Positions 1-6,427 are shown, counted from the stretch's first letter. The stretch is 6,578 nt of DNA from UKL13-2 sp043793345 (GCA_043793345.1 JAYVXF010000119.1:1-6578); one strand, 5' to 3'. Made by a program: numbers and translations. Notes: generated by a model not told the origin, from the sequence alone.

Positions 1-408
1 GTCTATAAAACCGTGTCCCGTCAGGTCGTCGATACGCCAGCCAGCACCCGCGAAGTCGATGTTCCTGCCGAATACCGCACGGTAAAAGTAGCCAAGGTGA
101 TCGAAGAGGCGAAGGAAAGCAGCAGCGAAATTCCCGCGCAGTACACGCAGCTCTCCAAGACCGTGAAAGTCGCCGACGCCAAGGTCGAATGGCGCTCGAT
201 CCTGTGCGAAACCAACGCGACGCCAAACCGCATCATGAGCATTCAAACCGCGCTGAAAGAAGCGGGCTTTGATCCGGGTCCGATCGACGGAAGAATCAAG
301 AGCAAAACAATGCGCGCCGTCAACGAGTTTCAGGCGTCGAAAAACCTGCCAGTTGACCAATATCTGAATATCGAAACGGTTAAAGCGTTGGGTGTGAAGC
401 CATCGTAA
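1..408 (+). CDS. Peptidoglycan-binding domain protein with 23-residue repeats (C-terminal part, 5' end outside window)
   Basis: The reading frame is open from base 1, so the start lies to the left; a GTG at 13 is in frame but is probably an internal valine codon. 135 residues are visible. Residues 1-64 hold tandem repeats of exactly 23 residues, marked by tyrosines at 2, 25 and 48 and by VPAEY (21-25) and IPAQY (44-48). Residues about 74-132 resemble the PF01471 peptidoglycan-binding fold, with the IQTALKEAGFDPGPIDG stretch and a following TMRAVNEFQ helix. Such domains tether envelope proteins to murein. A single cysteine (69) lies between the two parts. The protein is therefore probably a periplasmic or outer-membrane protein, but signal peptide and N-terminal domains cannot be seen. 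Its exact role is unknown. A strong terminator follows about 60 bp after the stop, so it ends its transcription unit. Confidence 0.85.
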   Translation, partial: VYKTVSRQVVDTPASTREVDVPAEYRTVKVAKVIEEAKESSSEIPAQYTQLSKTVKVADAKVEWRSILCETNATPNRIMSIQTALKEAGFDPGPIDGRIKSKTMRAVNEFQASKNLPVDQYLNIETVKALGVKPS

Positions 409-470
409 GGACGCGCAGTTTATTGCGTGTGTAATCGGCGCCGGAATGGTTCGAGCATTTCGGACACGAG

Positions 471-498
471 CAAAAAACCCGCTGCGGCGGGTTTTTTG
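471..498. terminator. Bidirectional Rho-independent terminator
   Basis: A perfect 12-bp stem (471-482 with 487-498) closes a four-base TGCG loop. The inner stem is GC-rich (CCCGC/GCGGG), and the outer half is an A6 tract on one side and a T6 tract on the other, so RNA from either strand ends in a U run. On the plus strand T-rich sequence continues to about 503. It would end the peptidoglycan-binding gene (stop at 406-408) and catch any transcription from tatD that reaches this far. Confidence 0.93.
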
Positions 499-530
499 TT
501 TTTGGGTTTTCGCGGAGATATGAAAAGGGA

Positions 531-596
531 AAACTCTAGCACTGGCGCGGCTTGTGGCGGCAAAATAGGCTGTAATGCGCACCAGTGCTAGAGTTT
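531..596. repeat. 15-bp perfect inverted repeat with 36-nt spacer
   Basis: The arm at 531-545 (AAACTCTAGCACTGG) is the exact reverse complement of 582-596. After one mismatch (546/581) three further pairs follow (547-549 with 578-580). The spacer is 546-581. No target-site duplication is visible at the edges. As RNA it would form a long hairpin. On the minus strand the hairpin is followed by a pyrimidine run (TTTTCCCTTTTC), so it may help end the tatD transcript; other possibilities are a repetitive extragenic palindrome, a small non-autonomous element or a protein-binding site. The structure is certain and its role is not. Confidence 0.8.
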
Positions 597-656
597 CATG
601 CTATTTCGCTCTCATGCGGCAAGCCTGAACTATGCAACTTTCAACTGAGTCCCAAG

Positions 657-685
657 CCGGCGTCCCCCTTGTGTTTCTGCGCCGG
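657..685 (-). other. GC-rich hairpin just downstream of tatD
   Basis: CCGGCG at 657-662 pairs with CGCCGG at 680-685 around a 17-nt loop. A competing pairing, TCCCC (663-667) with GGGGA (684-688), uses overlapping bases, so only one can form at a time. It begins about 15 bp after the tatD stop. No U-tract follows on the minus strand, so it is not a canonical terminator; it may protect the mRNA 3' end or mean nothing. The rest of 597-699 shows no gene or other signal. Confidence 0.3.
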
Positions 686-699
686 GGAGGCAATTATTT

Positions 700-1473
700 C
701 TAGCGCTTGGCGTGCGTAAATAGTTTAAAAAAATTCGCTGTCGTCGCCGCCGCGACCTCCTCGACTGCGATCCCGCGCAGTTCGGCAATATGTTCTGCCA
801 CGTGTTTCACGTAGCCCGGCTGATTCATCTTGCCGCGAAACGGTGCCGGCGCAAGGTAAGGCGAATCGGTTTCGATCAGCATGCGCTCAAGCGGCACATT
901 TTTAGCCACCTCTTTCAAGTCCTTCGCGTTCTTGAATGTGACGATGCCGGAAAATGAAATGTAGAAATTCATCGCCATCGCCGCATCCGCGACTGCCTGC
1001 ACTTCGGTAAAGCAATGCATCACGCCGCCAATATCGGCTGCGCCCTCCTCCTGCATGATGCGCAGCGTATCGGCGTGGGAATTGCGGGTGTGAATGACCA
1101 GCGGTTTGCCGGTAAGTTTAGCGGCGCGAATGTGAATGCGAAATCGCTCACGCTGCCAATCCAGTGGCTCGGGGAGACGATAGTAGTCGAGGCCTGTTTC
1201 ACCGATCGCAACGACCTTTGGATGATCCGCCATCGCGAGTAATTCTTCGAGCGAGGCTTCGTGATCGTCAACCTGTTCATCCGGATGCACGCCCGCTGAG
1301 CACCAGATATTTTCGTTCGCCTCGGCAACTGCGCGCACGGCGGGAAAAGTATTGAGCGTGGTTGAAATCGTCAGCGCGTGCGTGACCGCGTTGCTGCGCA
1401 TCAGCGCTAAGACGTTGGCGCGGTCGGCGGCGAGTTCGGGGAAATCAAGATGGCAGTGCGAGTCGATGAACAT
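700..1473 (-). CDS. tatD: TatD-family metal-dependent deoxyribonuclease
   Basis: 257 residues, the usual length for TatD, a TIM-barrel metallohydrolase of the amidohydrolase superfamily. E. coli TatD is a 3'-5' exonuclease acting on DNA and RNA and linked to repair of oxidative damage. The metal-binding residues of the family are all visible: H6 and H8 in DSHCHLD, E92 in GETGLDYY, H128 in VIHTRNS, H153 in VMHCFTE and D203 in ETDSPYLAP. ATG at 1473 is chosen because the protein then begins MFIDSHCHL, as in homologues; a TTG two codons upstream would overlap the proposed -10 box and is less likely. There is no Shine-Dalgarno sequence. In E. coli and Pseudomonas tatD follows holB or pilZ; here a plus-strand LOG gene separates it from pilZ, so it needs its own promoter. 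Which paralogue of the family (TatD, YcfH, YjjV) it represents is less sure; position relative to holB suggests the YcfH type. Confidence 0.95.
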   Translation of the reverse strand: MFIDSHCHLDFPELAADRANVLALMRSNAVTHALTISTTLNTFPAVRAVAEANENIWCSAGVHPDEQVDDHEASLEELLAMADHPKVVAIGETGLDYYRLPEPLDWQRERFRIHIRAAKLTGKPLVIHTRNSHADTLRIMQEEGAADIGGVMHCFTEVQAVADAAMAMNFYISFSGIVTFKNAKDLKEVAKNVPLERMLIETDSPYLAPAPFRGKMNQPGYVKHVAEHIAELRGIAVEEVAAATTANFFKLFTHAKR

Positions 1474-1478
1474 GCGCA

Positions 1479-1487
1479 ATTATCGCA
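1479..1487 (-). promoter_or_regulatory. Putative extended -10 promoter of tatD
   Basis: On the minus strand the sequence is TGC followed by GATAAT, one mismatch from the extended -10 consensus TGnTATAAT. Only five bases separate it from the tatD ATG, so transcription would start at or within a base or two of the start codon. No good -35 box lies 16-18 bp upstream, which fits an extended -10 promoter. There is no ribosome-binding site. Inferred from sequence only. Confidence 0.5.
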
Positions 1488-1516
1488 TTGCCAGAAACGG
1501 TTTTGATCGCGCTGGG

Positions 1517-1522
1517 TATAAT
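1517..1522 (+). promoter_or_regulatory. Consensus -10 box of the LOG-family gene
   Basis: A perfect TATAAT ends six bases before the ATG at 1529, so a standard start site would fall on the A of the ATG and give a leaderless mRNA. A TG lies at 1513-1514, one base too far for a textbook extended -10. The nearest -35-like hexamer, TTGCCA at 1488-1493, has a 23-bp spacer, which is too long. This promoter and the tatD promoter share the same 55 bp, so polymerase binding at one probably hinders the other. Confidence 0.55.
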
Positions 1523-1528
1523 CTGGCG

Positions 1529-2143
1529 ATGAATACAACCGTCAATACCCTTCGGTCAATTTGCCTGTTCTGCGGCTCCAGTCCCGGCGTTGATCCCGCC
1601 TTCAAACTGGCTGCTGCACAGTTAGGCACGATGCTCGCGCATCAAAATATCCGCCTCATTTACGGCGGCGGCCATGTCGGCCTGATGGGTGTTGCCGCCG
1701 ACGCGTGCCTGAAAGCGGGCGGCGAAGTGGTCGGCATCATCCCGAAAAAGCTGATGGAAAAAGAAGTCGGTCACGCCGGTCTCACGCAAATGCATGTGGT
1801 CGACACCATGCACGAACGCAAGGCGCTGATGACCCAATTGTCGGACGCATTCATCGCGCTGCCCGGCGGCTACGGCACGCTGGATGAGCTGTTTGAGGCG
1901 CTGACATGGCAGCAACTGGCGTACCACTTGCTGCCTGTCGGGATTTTGAACGTCTCTGGATTTTTCGACCACCTGGTGCAGTTTCTCGACCACGCGCGCG
2001 ATCAGCGTCTGCTGCGTGACGCGCATCGCGACAGCCTGCTTGTTGATACCGATTTGGCGCAGCTGATTGCACGCATGCAGAGCTTCGTGCCGCCAAATAA
2101 CGAAAAATGGCTGGATCGGGCGGCGACGGAAAATATCGTTTAG
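1529..2143 (+). CDS. LOG family (TIGR00730) nucleoside 5'-monophosphate phosphoribohydrolase
   Basis: 204 residues with a Rossmann-like fold typical of the LOG/lysine-decarboxylase-like family. Characterised members cleave cytokinin or other nucleoside 5'-monophosphates into free base and ribose 5-phosphate. Signature motifs are present: CGSS (15-18), GGGHVGLMG (46-54), MHERK (94-98) and PGGYGTLDE (112-120); R97 and E120 match the proposed catalytic pair. The frame stays open upstream to 1352, but the segment before residue 1 overlaps tatD on the other strand and has no family similarity, and the ATG at 1529 follows a perfect -10 box, so this start is preferred. Older annotation as lysine decarboxylase is a misnomer. 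The physiological substrate in bacteria that do not associate with plants is uncertain; nucleotide salvage is a plausible role. It is the only plus-strand gene among this group and converges on pilZ. Confidence 0.93.
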   Translation: MNTTVNTLRSICLFCGSSPGVDPAFKLAAAQLGTMLAHQNIRLIYGGGHVGLMGVAADACLKAGGEVVGIIPKKLMEKEVGHAGLTQMHVVDTMHERKALMTQLSDAFIALPGGYGTLDELFEALTWQQLAYHLLPVGILNVSGFFDHLVQFLDHARDQRLLRDAHRDSLLVDTDLAQLIARMQSFVPPNNEKWLDRAATENIV

Positions 2144-2154
2144 CGTACGCGACA

Positions 2155-2520
2155 CTAAAGCGTATACGTCGCCCGATCAGACTTGGCGACTGGCGCCAGA
2201 ATGCCTTCGATTTTCTTTTTTAATTCCTTGCCGGTTTCGTTGTCCGGCAGGCGAATGCCGACACCTTGCGGGCGATTGCCCTGCGCCTGCGCCGGGTTGA
2301 TCCACGCGACCGTTCCCGACAGCGCGATCTTGGTGGCTTCATCGAGAAAGGTCAGCACCAGCAAAATTTCGTCGCCGAGTTTGTGATCTTTGCCAGACTG
2401 CATGAACAGCCCACCGCCCTTCAACAACGGCATCCACGCGGCATACAAGGCGCTCTTGCCCTTTAGATTGAGGGAGATGACGTCTGGTCGTTCGATCGGC
2501 GCTAAATTGGTTTCTACCAT
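2155..2520 (-). CDS. pilZ: Type IV pilus assembly protein PilZ
   Basis: 121 residues forming a single small PilZ beta-barrel domain. It resembles the founding Pseudomonas aeruginosa PilZ along its length: an ALYAAWMPLLKGGGLFM stretch (24-40), a KLGDEI strand (47-52), an AQGNRPQGVGIRL segment (79-91) and a C-terminal SDRATYTL resembling the end of that protein. The c-di-GMP-binding RxxxR motif is absent near the N-terminus (R11 stands alone), and the usual D/NxSxxG is altered to a KGGG segment (34-37). Known PilZ orthologues of this type do not bind c-di-GMP directly but work with FimX and the PilB ATPase in pilus extension. It begins three bases after the holB stop with no visible ribosome-binding site, so it is probably translated by coupling to holB. 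Its presence implies a type IV pilus system elsewhere in the genome. Confidence 0.93.
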   Translation of the reverse strand: MVETNLAPIERPDVISLNLKGKSALYAAWMPLLKGGGLFMQSGKDHKLGDEILLVLTFLDEATKIALSGTVAWINPAQAQGNRPQGVGIRLPDNETGKELKKKIEGILAPVAKSDRATYTL

Positions 2521-2523
2521 TTT

Positions 2524-3543
2524 CTAGATCGGCGTGATTGCGTTCGAGTAGGATATTAGCAATTGTTCGAGCAAAAGTCTTGCATTCAAAGGATGATGGA
2601 TGCTGCGCCGCGCCTGGCGGAGCTGGGATTCGTAGCGGAACAGCGCGGGCAAATGCACGCGAGTTGCGATACGGGCGATCACAGTCTGTTGATCGCGGTG
2701 ATGACGCACCTCACCTGTCAAACGCGACAGCACCACGTCGCTCACCCAAGTTTGCAGCCACGTCACAATATGGACCAAGTCACTTTTTTCGAATACTTGC
2801 GCCGCGGCCAGATGATCGGCGTCGGCTGTGGTGAGCACCTGAAGGAATGCTTTTCGCTGCGACTGATAATCTGGGTCAGCGAAAGCAATCGCGTCAAGTG
2901 GCGCGCCACCGGCTTGGCTCAATGCGACGTCAGCCTCGGCGATGCCTTGCGCTTGCAGCCATGCCAGCGCGGCTGATTCATCAGGCGCTGGCACCATCAC
3001 CCGCTGGCAACGACTCTTGATGGTGGCGAGCAAGCGGCCAAGCTGATCGGTCACGAGCAAAATCACCGTGCGCGGTGGTGGCTCCTCGAGCGTTTTCAGC
3101 AGCGAATTGGCGGCGTTCGCGTTCAGCGTCTCGGCCGGATGAATCAGCAGTACGCGAAAGCCGTCACGATGCGTGGAGAGCGTCATGAAATCGGCGATGT
3201 TGCGTATTTGCTCGACCTTTATTTCTTTGCTCTTCTTTTTTTCTTTGGCCTCTGCATCGACCGGTGCCTCCGCATCGGCATCGTCCTCGCTCAACGCTTC
3301 CGGCAGCAGCTCGCGAAAATCCGGGTGATTACCCTGCCTGAACCAGCCACAGGCATCACATTTTCCGCACGCCACGGCGCTGTCGGGTGATTCACATAAC
3401 AATGATTGCGCAATTGCGCGCGCGTACTCAACCTTGCCGATACCCGGGCGCCCATAGAGCAACATCGCGTGCGGCAGATTCGCGCGGCGGCTTAACAATT
3501 CGCGCAGCGGTGCTTGGTGCCAAGGCAGCAGATCGATGCTCAT
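2524..3543 (-). CDS. holB: DNA polymerase III subunit delta' (clamp loader)
   Basis: 339 residues. Delta' is a fixed subunit of the clamp-loader complex that places the beta sliding clamp on primed DNA. An AAA+ module starts at the N-terminus with a Walker-A-like GRPGIGKV (31-38); delta' is usually catalytically inactive, although here the lysine is kept. The zinc module cysteines C50, C59, C62 and C65 fall at the same numbers as in E. coli delta'. The LLKTLEEPP segment (148-156) and the sensor-1 SRC motif (177-179) are typical of clamp-loader subunits, and the helical C-terminal collar region follows from about residue 200. A charged segment (about 85-107, acidic then lysine-rich) between the zinc module and the next conserved helix makes the N-terminal part longer than in E. 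coli. The ATG overlaps the tmk stop. Confidence 0.96.
   Translation of the reverse strand: MSIDLLPWHQAPLRELLSRRANLPHAMLLYGRPGIGKVEYARAIAQSLLCESPDSAVACGKCDACGWFRQGNHPDFRELLPEALSEDDADAEAPVDAEAKEKKKSKEIKVEQIRNIADFMTLSTHRDGFRVLLIHPAETLNANAANSLLKTLEEPPPRTVILLVTDQLGRLLATIKSRCQRVMVPAPDESAALAWLQAQGIAEADVALSQAGGAPLDAIAFADPDYQSQRKAFLQVLTTADADHLAAAQVFEKSDLVHIVTWLQTWVSDVVLSRLTGEVRHHRDQQTVIARIATRVHLPALFRYESQLRQARRSIHHPLNARLLLEQLLISYSNAITPI
3540..3543 (-). other. ATGA stop/start overlap of tmk and holB
   Basis: The tmk TGA and the holB ATG share bases as ATGA on the minus strand. No Shine-Dalgarno sequence lies upstream of the holB start, so re-initiation by ribosomes finishing tmk is the likely way holB is translated. 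Confidence 0.85.
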
Positions 3544-4148
3544 AGCAAGTCAATGAGTGTGCCGATTTCGGCGCGAATTTTGGCCAGGCTGCGCGCCGAA
3601 TTGATCACTTTGATACGACGTGGAAATTCGGCCGCGCGCTTCAGATAGGCACCGCGAACGTTGAAAAAGAAATCGCGCTGTTCACGCTCGAATTTGTCCG
3701 GCACCGCGCCACCCTTGTCGAGGCGTTCCCGTGCCACCTCGAGCGGGGCATCAAACAGCAGCGTGAGATCGGGCTGCAAATGTCCGTGTACCCATTCCTC
3801 CATTGCCGCGATACGCAATTCAGACAAGCCGCGACCGCCGCATTGGTAGGCAAAAGTGGAGTCGGTGAAACGATCACACAATACCCATGCGTCTCTCGCC
3901 AGCGCGGGCCGAATGATTTCCTGGAGTTGCTCGGTGCGGGACGCAAACATGAGCAGAGTCTCGGTGTCACCGTGCATTTTTTCATGCAGCACGATGCTGC
4001 GAATTTTTTCGCCCAAGGCCGTGCCGCCGGGCTCGCGGGTCGATACCACTTCATGGCCACGCGTCTTGATGCGCTCGGCGATGAAGGCCAGATGCGAGGA
4101 TTTACCCGCACCGTCAATACCTTCGAGTGTGATGAACTTACCGGCCAT
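3540..4148 (-). CDS. tmk: Thymidylate kinase
   Basis: 202 residues, normal length. The enzyme phosphorylates dTMP to dTDP with ATP and is required for dTTP synthesis in the cytoplasm. The P-loop is GIDGAGKS (10-17). The TREPGG segment (37-42) and the DRF motif (92-94, in CDRFTDSTFAYQ) form the dTMP site, and the LID region runs from about 141 to 156 with the DKFERE stretch (151-156). The start codon is 17 bp after the mltG stop; a weak purine-rich GGGTAAG lies a few bases upstream. It is followed directly by holB, a pairing conserved in many proteobacteria that joins nucleotide supply with the replication machine. Confidence 0.97.
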   Translation of the reverse strand: MAGKFITLEGIDGAGKSSHLAFIAERIKTRGHEVVSTREPGGTALGEKIRSIVLHEKMHGDTETLLMFASRTEQLQEIIRPALARDAWVLCDRFTDSTFAYQCGGRGLSELRIAAMEEWVHGHLQPDLTLLFDAPLEVARERLDKGGAVPDKFEREQRDFFFNVRGAYLKRAAEFPRRIKVINSARSLAKIRAEIGTLIDLL

Positions 4149-4165
4149 TGAACTTACCCGCCATG

Positions 4166-5161
4166 CTATTTCCCGAGCTGATATTTGCCGACGGCGCGGT
4201 TGTGTTCATCCAGCGAACGCGAAAAATAATGACTGCCGTCACCCTTCGCGACAAAGTATAGCTTGTCAGATTGCGCCGGCTTCACGGCGGCGAGCAATGC
4301 GCCCCAGCCGGGCATGGCGATCGGCGTTGGCGGCAAACCGTCGCGCGTGTAGGTGTTGTAGGGCGTGTCGGTGGTCAGATCGCGTCGACGGATGTTGCCG
4401 TCATATCGTTGACCCATGCCGTAGATCACGGTGGGGTCGGTTTGCAGGCGCATCGGAATTCGCAGGCGATTGGTGAACACCGAGCCGATCAGCGGACGCT
4501 CATCGGCTCTGCCGGTTTCTTTCTCGATAATGGAGGCCATGATGAGGGCTTCATAGGGATTTTTATAGGGCAGCCCGGGTTCGCGTTGCGCCCATGCTGC
4601 GGCTAGTTTTTGCTGCATCATTCGGTAGCTTTTTTTCAGCAAGTCAAGATCACTTGCGCCGACCGAAAATTGGTAGGTATCCGGAAAAAATAAACCTTCC
4701 GGGTTGGACTCGGCGGCACCGATGCGTTTCATGACGTCGGCATCGGATGCCCCGCCCAGTACGCTCTTCAACTCTTTGACACTCTCAAGTTGCGCGCGCA
4801 TTTCAGCGAAGGTGATGCCTTCCACAAACGTAATGGAAATGCTGACAACGTCGCCACGCTCAAGCTTTTGCAGCAGCGCCAGCGGCGTGATTGGCCCGGT
4901 CAAATTGTAAGTGCCCGCCTGTATGCCGGTTGCACGACTCGTCGCGCGCCCGAGCAGCCAAAAACTTTGCGCCTCGGGCAACAAATTGGCGTCGGTCAAT
5001 TGTCTGGCGAGACTTTTTAGCGATGCGCCGGGCTTTACAGTGAATTCGAACGGTGACATTGGCAACGGCAACGGATTATTCGCGTAGCAATAAAACCAGC
5101 CGCCAATCGCCATCGCGACTGCCAGCGCCAATCCGGACAAGATAAACAGGAGTCGTTTCAT
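4166..5161 (-). CDS. mltG: Endolytic murein transglycosylase MltG (YceG-like)
   Basis: 331 residues, close to the E. coli protein (340). MltG cuts nascent glycan strands at the inner-membrane face of the periplasm and is thought to set strand length as a terminator of glycan polymerisation. A short N-terminal segment (MKR) is followed by one hydrophobic helix (about 4-25), giving a single-pass anchor with the rest in the periplasm. Residues about 38-100 correspond to the LysM-like subdomain and about 105-328 to the YceG catalytic domain. The catalytic signature is the EKET motif (213-216), followed by the conserved NRLRIPMRLQTDPTVIYG region (231-248). The gene starts 30 bp after the fabF stop; pabC, which lies between fabF and mltG in E. 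coli, is absent. No clear ribosome-binding site is seen. Confidence 0.96.
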   Translation of the reverse strand: MKRLLFILSGLALAVAMAIGGWFYCYANNPLPLPMSPFEFTVKPGASLKSLARQLTDANLLPEAQSFWLLGRATSRATGIQAGTYNLTGPITPLALLQKLERGDVVSISITFVEGITFAEMRAQLESVKELKSVLGGASDADVMKRIGAAESNPEGLFFPDTYQFSVGASDLDLLKKSYRMMQQKLAAAWAQREPGLPYKNPYEALIMASIIEKETGRADERPLIGSVFTNRLRIPMRLQTDPTVIYGMGQRYDGNIRRRDLTTDTPYNTYTRDGLPPTPIAMPGWGALLAAVKPAQSDKLYFVAKGDGSHYFSRSLDEHNRAVGKYQLGK

Positions 5162-5191
5162 TGCACTGGAACCGCTGCGACCTGCGCAGGA

Positions 5192-6427
5192 CTACGCAAA
5201 TTTCTTGATGACCAGCGTACCGTTGGTGCCACCAAATCCGAACGAGTTGGACAGTGCTACGTCAATCTTCATTTCGCGCGCAGTATTGGCGCAGTAGTCG
5301 AGATCGCACTCCGGATCCTGATTAAAAATGTTGATGGTGGGCGGAGAAATTTGGTGGTGAATCGCCAGCGCCGTAAAAACAGCCTCAATGCCACCGGCCG
5401 CACCGAGCAAATGACCGGTCATCGACTTGGTCGAATTAACCACCAGCTTGTAAGCATGCGCACCAAACACCGCCTTCATCGCCTCGGTTTCGTTTTTGTC
5501 GCCGAGCGGCGTGGAGGTGCCGTGGGCATTGATATAGTCCACGGCATCGGCATTCACGCCGGCGTTTTTCAGCGCATTCAACATCCCGCGGCGCGGCCCG
5601 TCCATGTTCGGCGCGGTAATGTGGTGGGCGTCTGCGCTCATGCCCATCCCGGCCAGCTCACCGTAAATGCGTGCGCCGCGTGCGGTGGCGTGCTCAAGCG
5701 ACTCCAGCACCAGAATACCGGCACCCTCGCCCAGCACGAAGCCGTCACGGTCTTTATCGAATGGCCGACTGGCGGTTTCGGGTGAATCGTTACGCTCCGA
5801 CAGCGCTTTCACGGCACAAAAACCACCCATGCCTGCAAGGCACACCGTCGCCTCTGAGCCGCCCGCGATCATCACGTCGGCGTCGCCATATTCGATGAAG
5901 CGCGCAGCGTCACCAATGCAATGTGTAGACGTGGTGCAGGCCGACACCATCGACACGTTAGGTCCTTTGAAGCCGTAGAGAATCGAGATCATGCCGGCCA
6001 CCATGTTGACGATCGAGCCGGGCACAAAAAACGGTGAAATCCGCCGCGGTCCTTTGGCGATCATCTCGCGAATATTGGCTTCGATCATCGGCAAGCCACC
6101 GATGCCGGAGCCAACGTTCACGCCGATGCGCTCGGCGTTTTGTTCGGTCACTTGCAAACCCGCATCGTCCATCGCCATTTTGGTCGCCGCGAGGCCGAAA
6201 TGGATGAAGGTATCCATGCGCCGGACTTCTTTCGCCGACATCCAGTCTGCGGGATTGAAATTTTTTACCTCACCGGCGATTTTGGTGGGCAGCAGGCTCG
6301 CGTCAAAATGCGTGATCGGGCCAATGCCACCGCGCCCGTTGATGGTGTTATCCCATGCCTGGGCGACACCGTTGCCCACCGGCGAAACAATACCGAGACC
6401 CGTGATGACAACGCGCCGTTTTGACAT
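5192..6427 (-). CDS. fabF: 3-oxoacyl-[acyl-carrier-protein] synthase II
   Basis: 411 residues, the standard length for KAS II. It condenses malonyl-ACP with acyl-ACP in fatty-acid elongation, and in E. coli controls temperature-dependent conversion of palmitoleate to cis-vaccenate. The thiolase-fold catalytic triad is complete: C164 in VSACTTSTH, H302 in INAHGTSTPLGD and H339 in KSMTGHLLGAAGG, with K334 in NSTKSMTGH and the glycine-rich FGFGGTNG near the C-terminus (396-403). The start is fixed by the family-typical MSKRRVVITG. The bases before it are A/T-rich (AATTTTTTAAATC) and lack a Shine-Dalgarno sequence; an unstructured leader may serve instead. acpP lies 77 bp upstream, giving the usual substrate-carrier and enzyme pair. 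Confidence 0.98.
   Translation of the reverse strand: MSKRRVVITGLGIVSPVGNGVAQAWDNTINGRGGIGPITHFDASLLPTKIAGEVKNFNPADWMSAKEVRRMDTFIHFGLAATKMAMDDAGLQVTEQNAERIGVNVGSGIGGLPMIEANIREMIAKGPRRISPFFVPGSIVNMVAGMISILYGFKGPNVSMVSACTTSTHCIGDAARFIEYGDADVMIAGGSEATVCLAGMGGFCAVKALSERNDSPETASRPFDKDRDGFVLGEGAGILVLESLEHATARGARIYGELAGMGMSADAHHITAPNMDGPRRGMLNALKNAGVNADAVDYINAHGTSTPLGDKNETEAMKAVFGAHAYKLVVNSTKSMTGHLLGAAGGIEAVFTALAIHHQISPPTINIFNQDPECDLDYCANTAREMKIDVALSNSFGFGGTNGTLVIKKFA

Noticed and set aside
531..596. Inverted repeat as the ends of an insertion sequence
   Set aside because: Only 36 bases lie between the arms, no transposase is present and no target duplication is visible, so a full insertion sequence is excluded; a small non-autonomous element remains possible.
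1474..1479. TTG start of tatD two codons upstream
   Set aside because: The ATG at 1473 gives the family-typical MFIDSHCHL start, and the TTG would overlap the proposed -10 box.
1488..1493. TTGCCA as the -35 box of the LOG promoter
   Set aside because: The spacer to TATAAT would be 23 bp, far from the 16-18 bp optimum.
1352..1528. Upstream extension of the LOG gene giving a 263-residue protein
   Set aside because: The extra 59 residues are antisense to tatD and unlike the family, whose members start near the CGSS motif; the consensus -10 box at 1517-1522 also lies inside the extension.
1622..2155. 177-codon open frame on the minus strand opposite the LOG gene
   Set aside because: It lies entirely antisense to a gene with clear family motifs, its composition (many Gln, Arg, His) is that of a mirror frame, and no family is recognisable.
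3856..4476. 206-codon plus-strand open frame across tmk and mltG
   Set aside because: It spans the junction of two well-supported minus-strand genes and is rich in Arg, Ser and Cys, as expected of a shadow frame.
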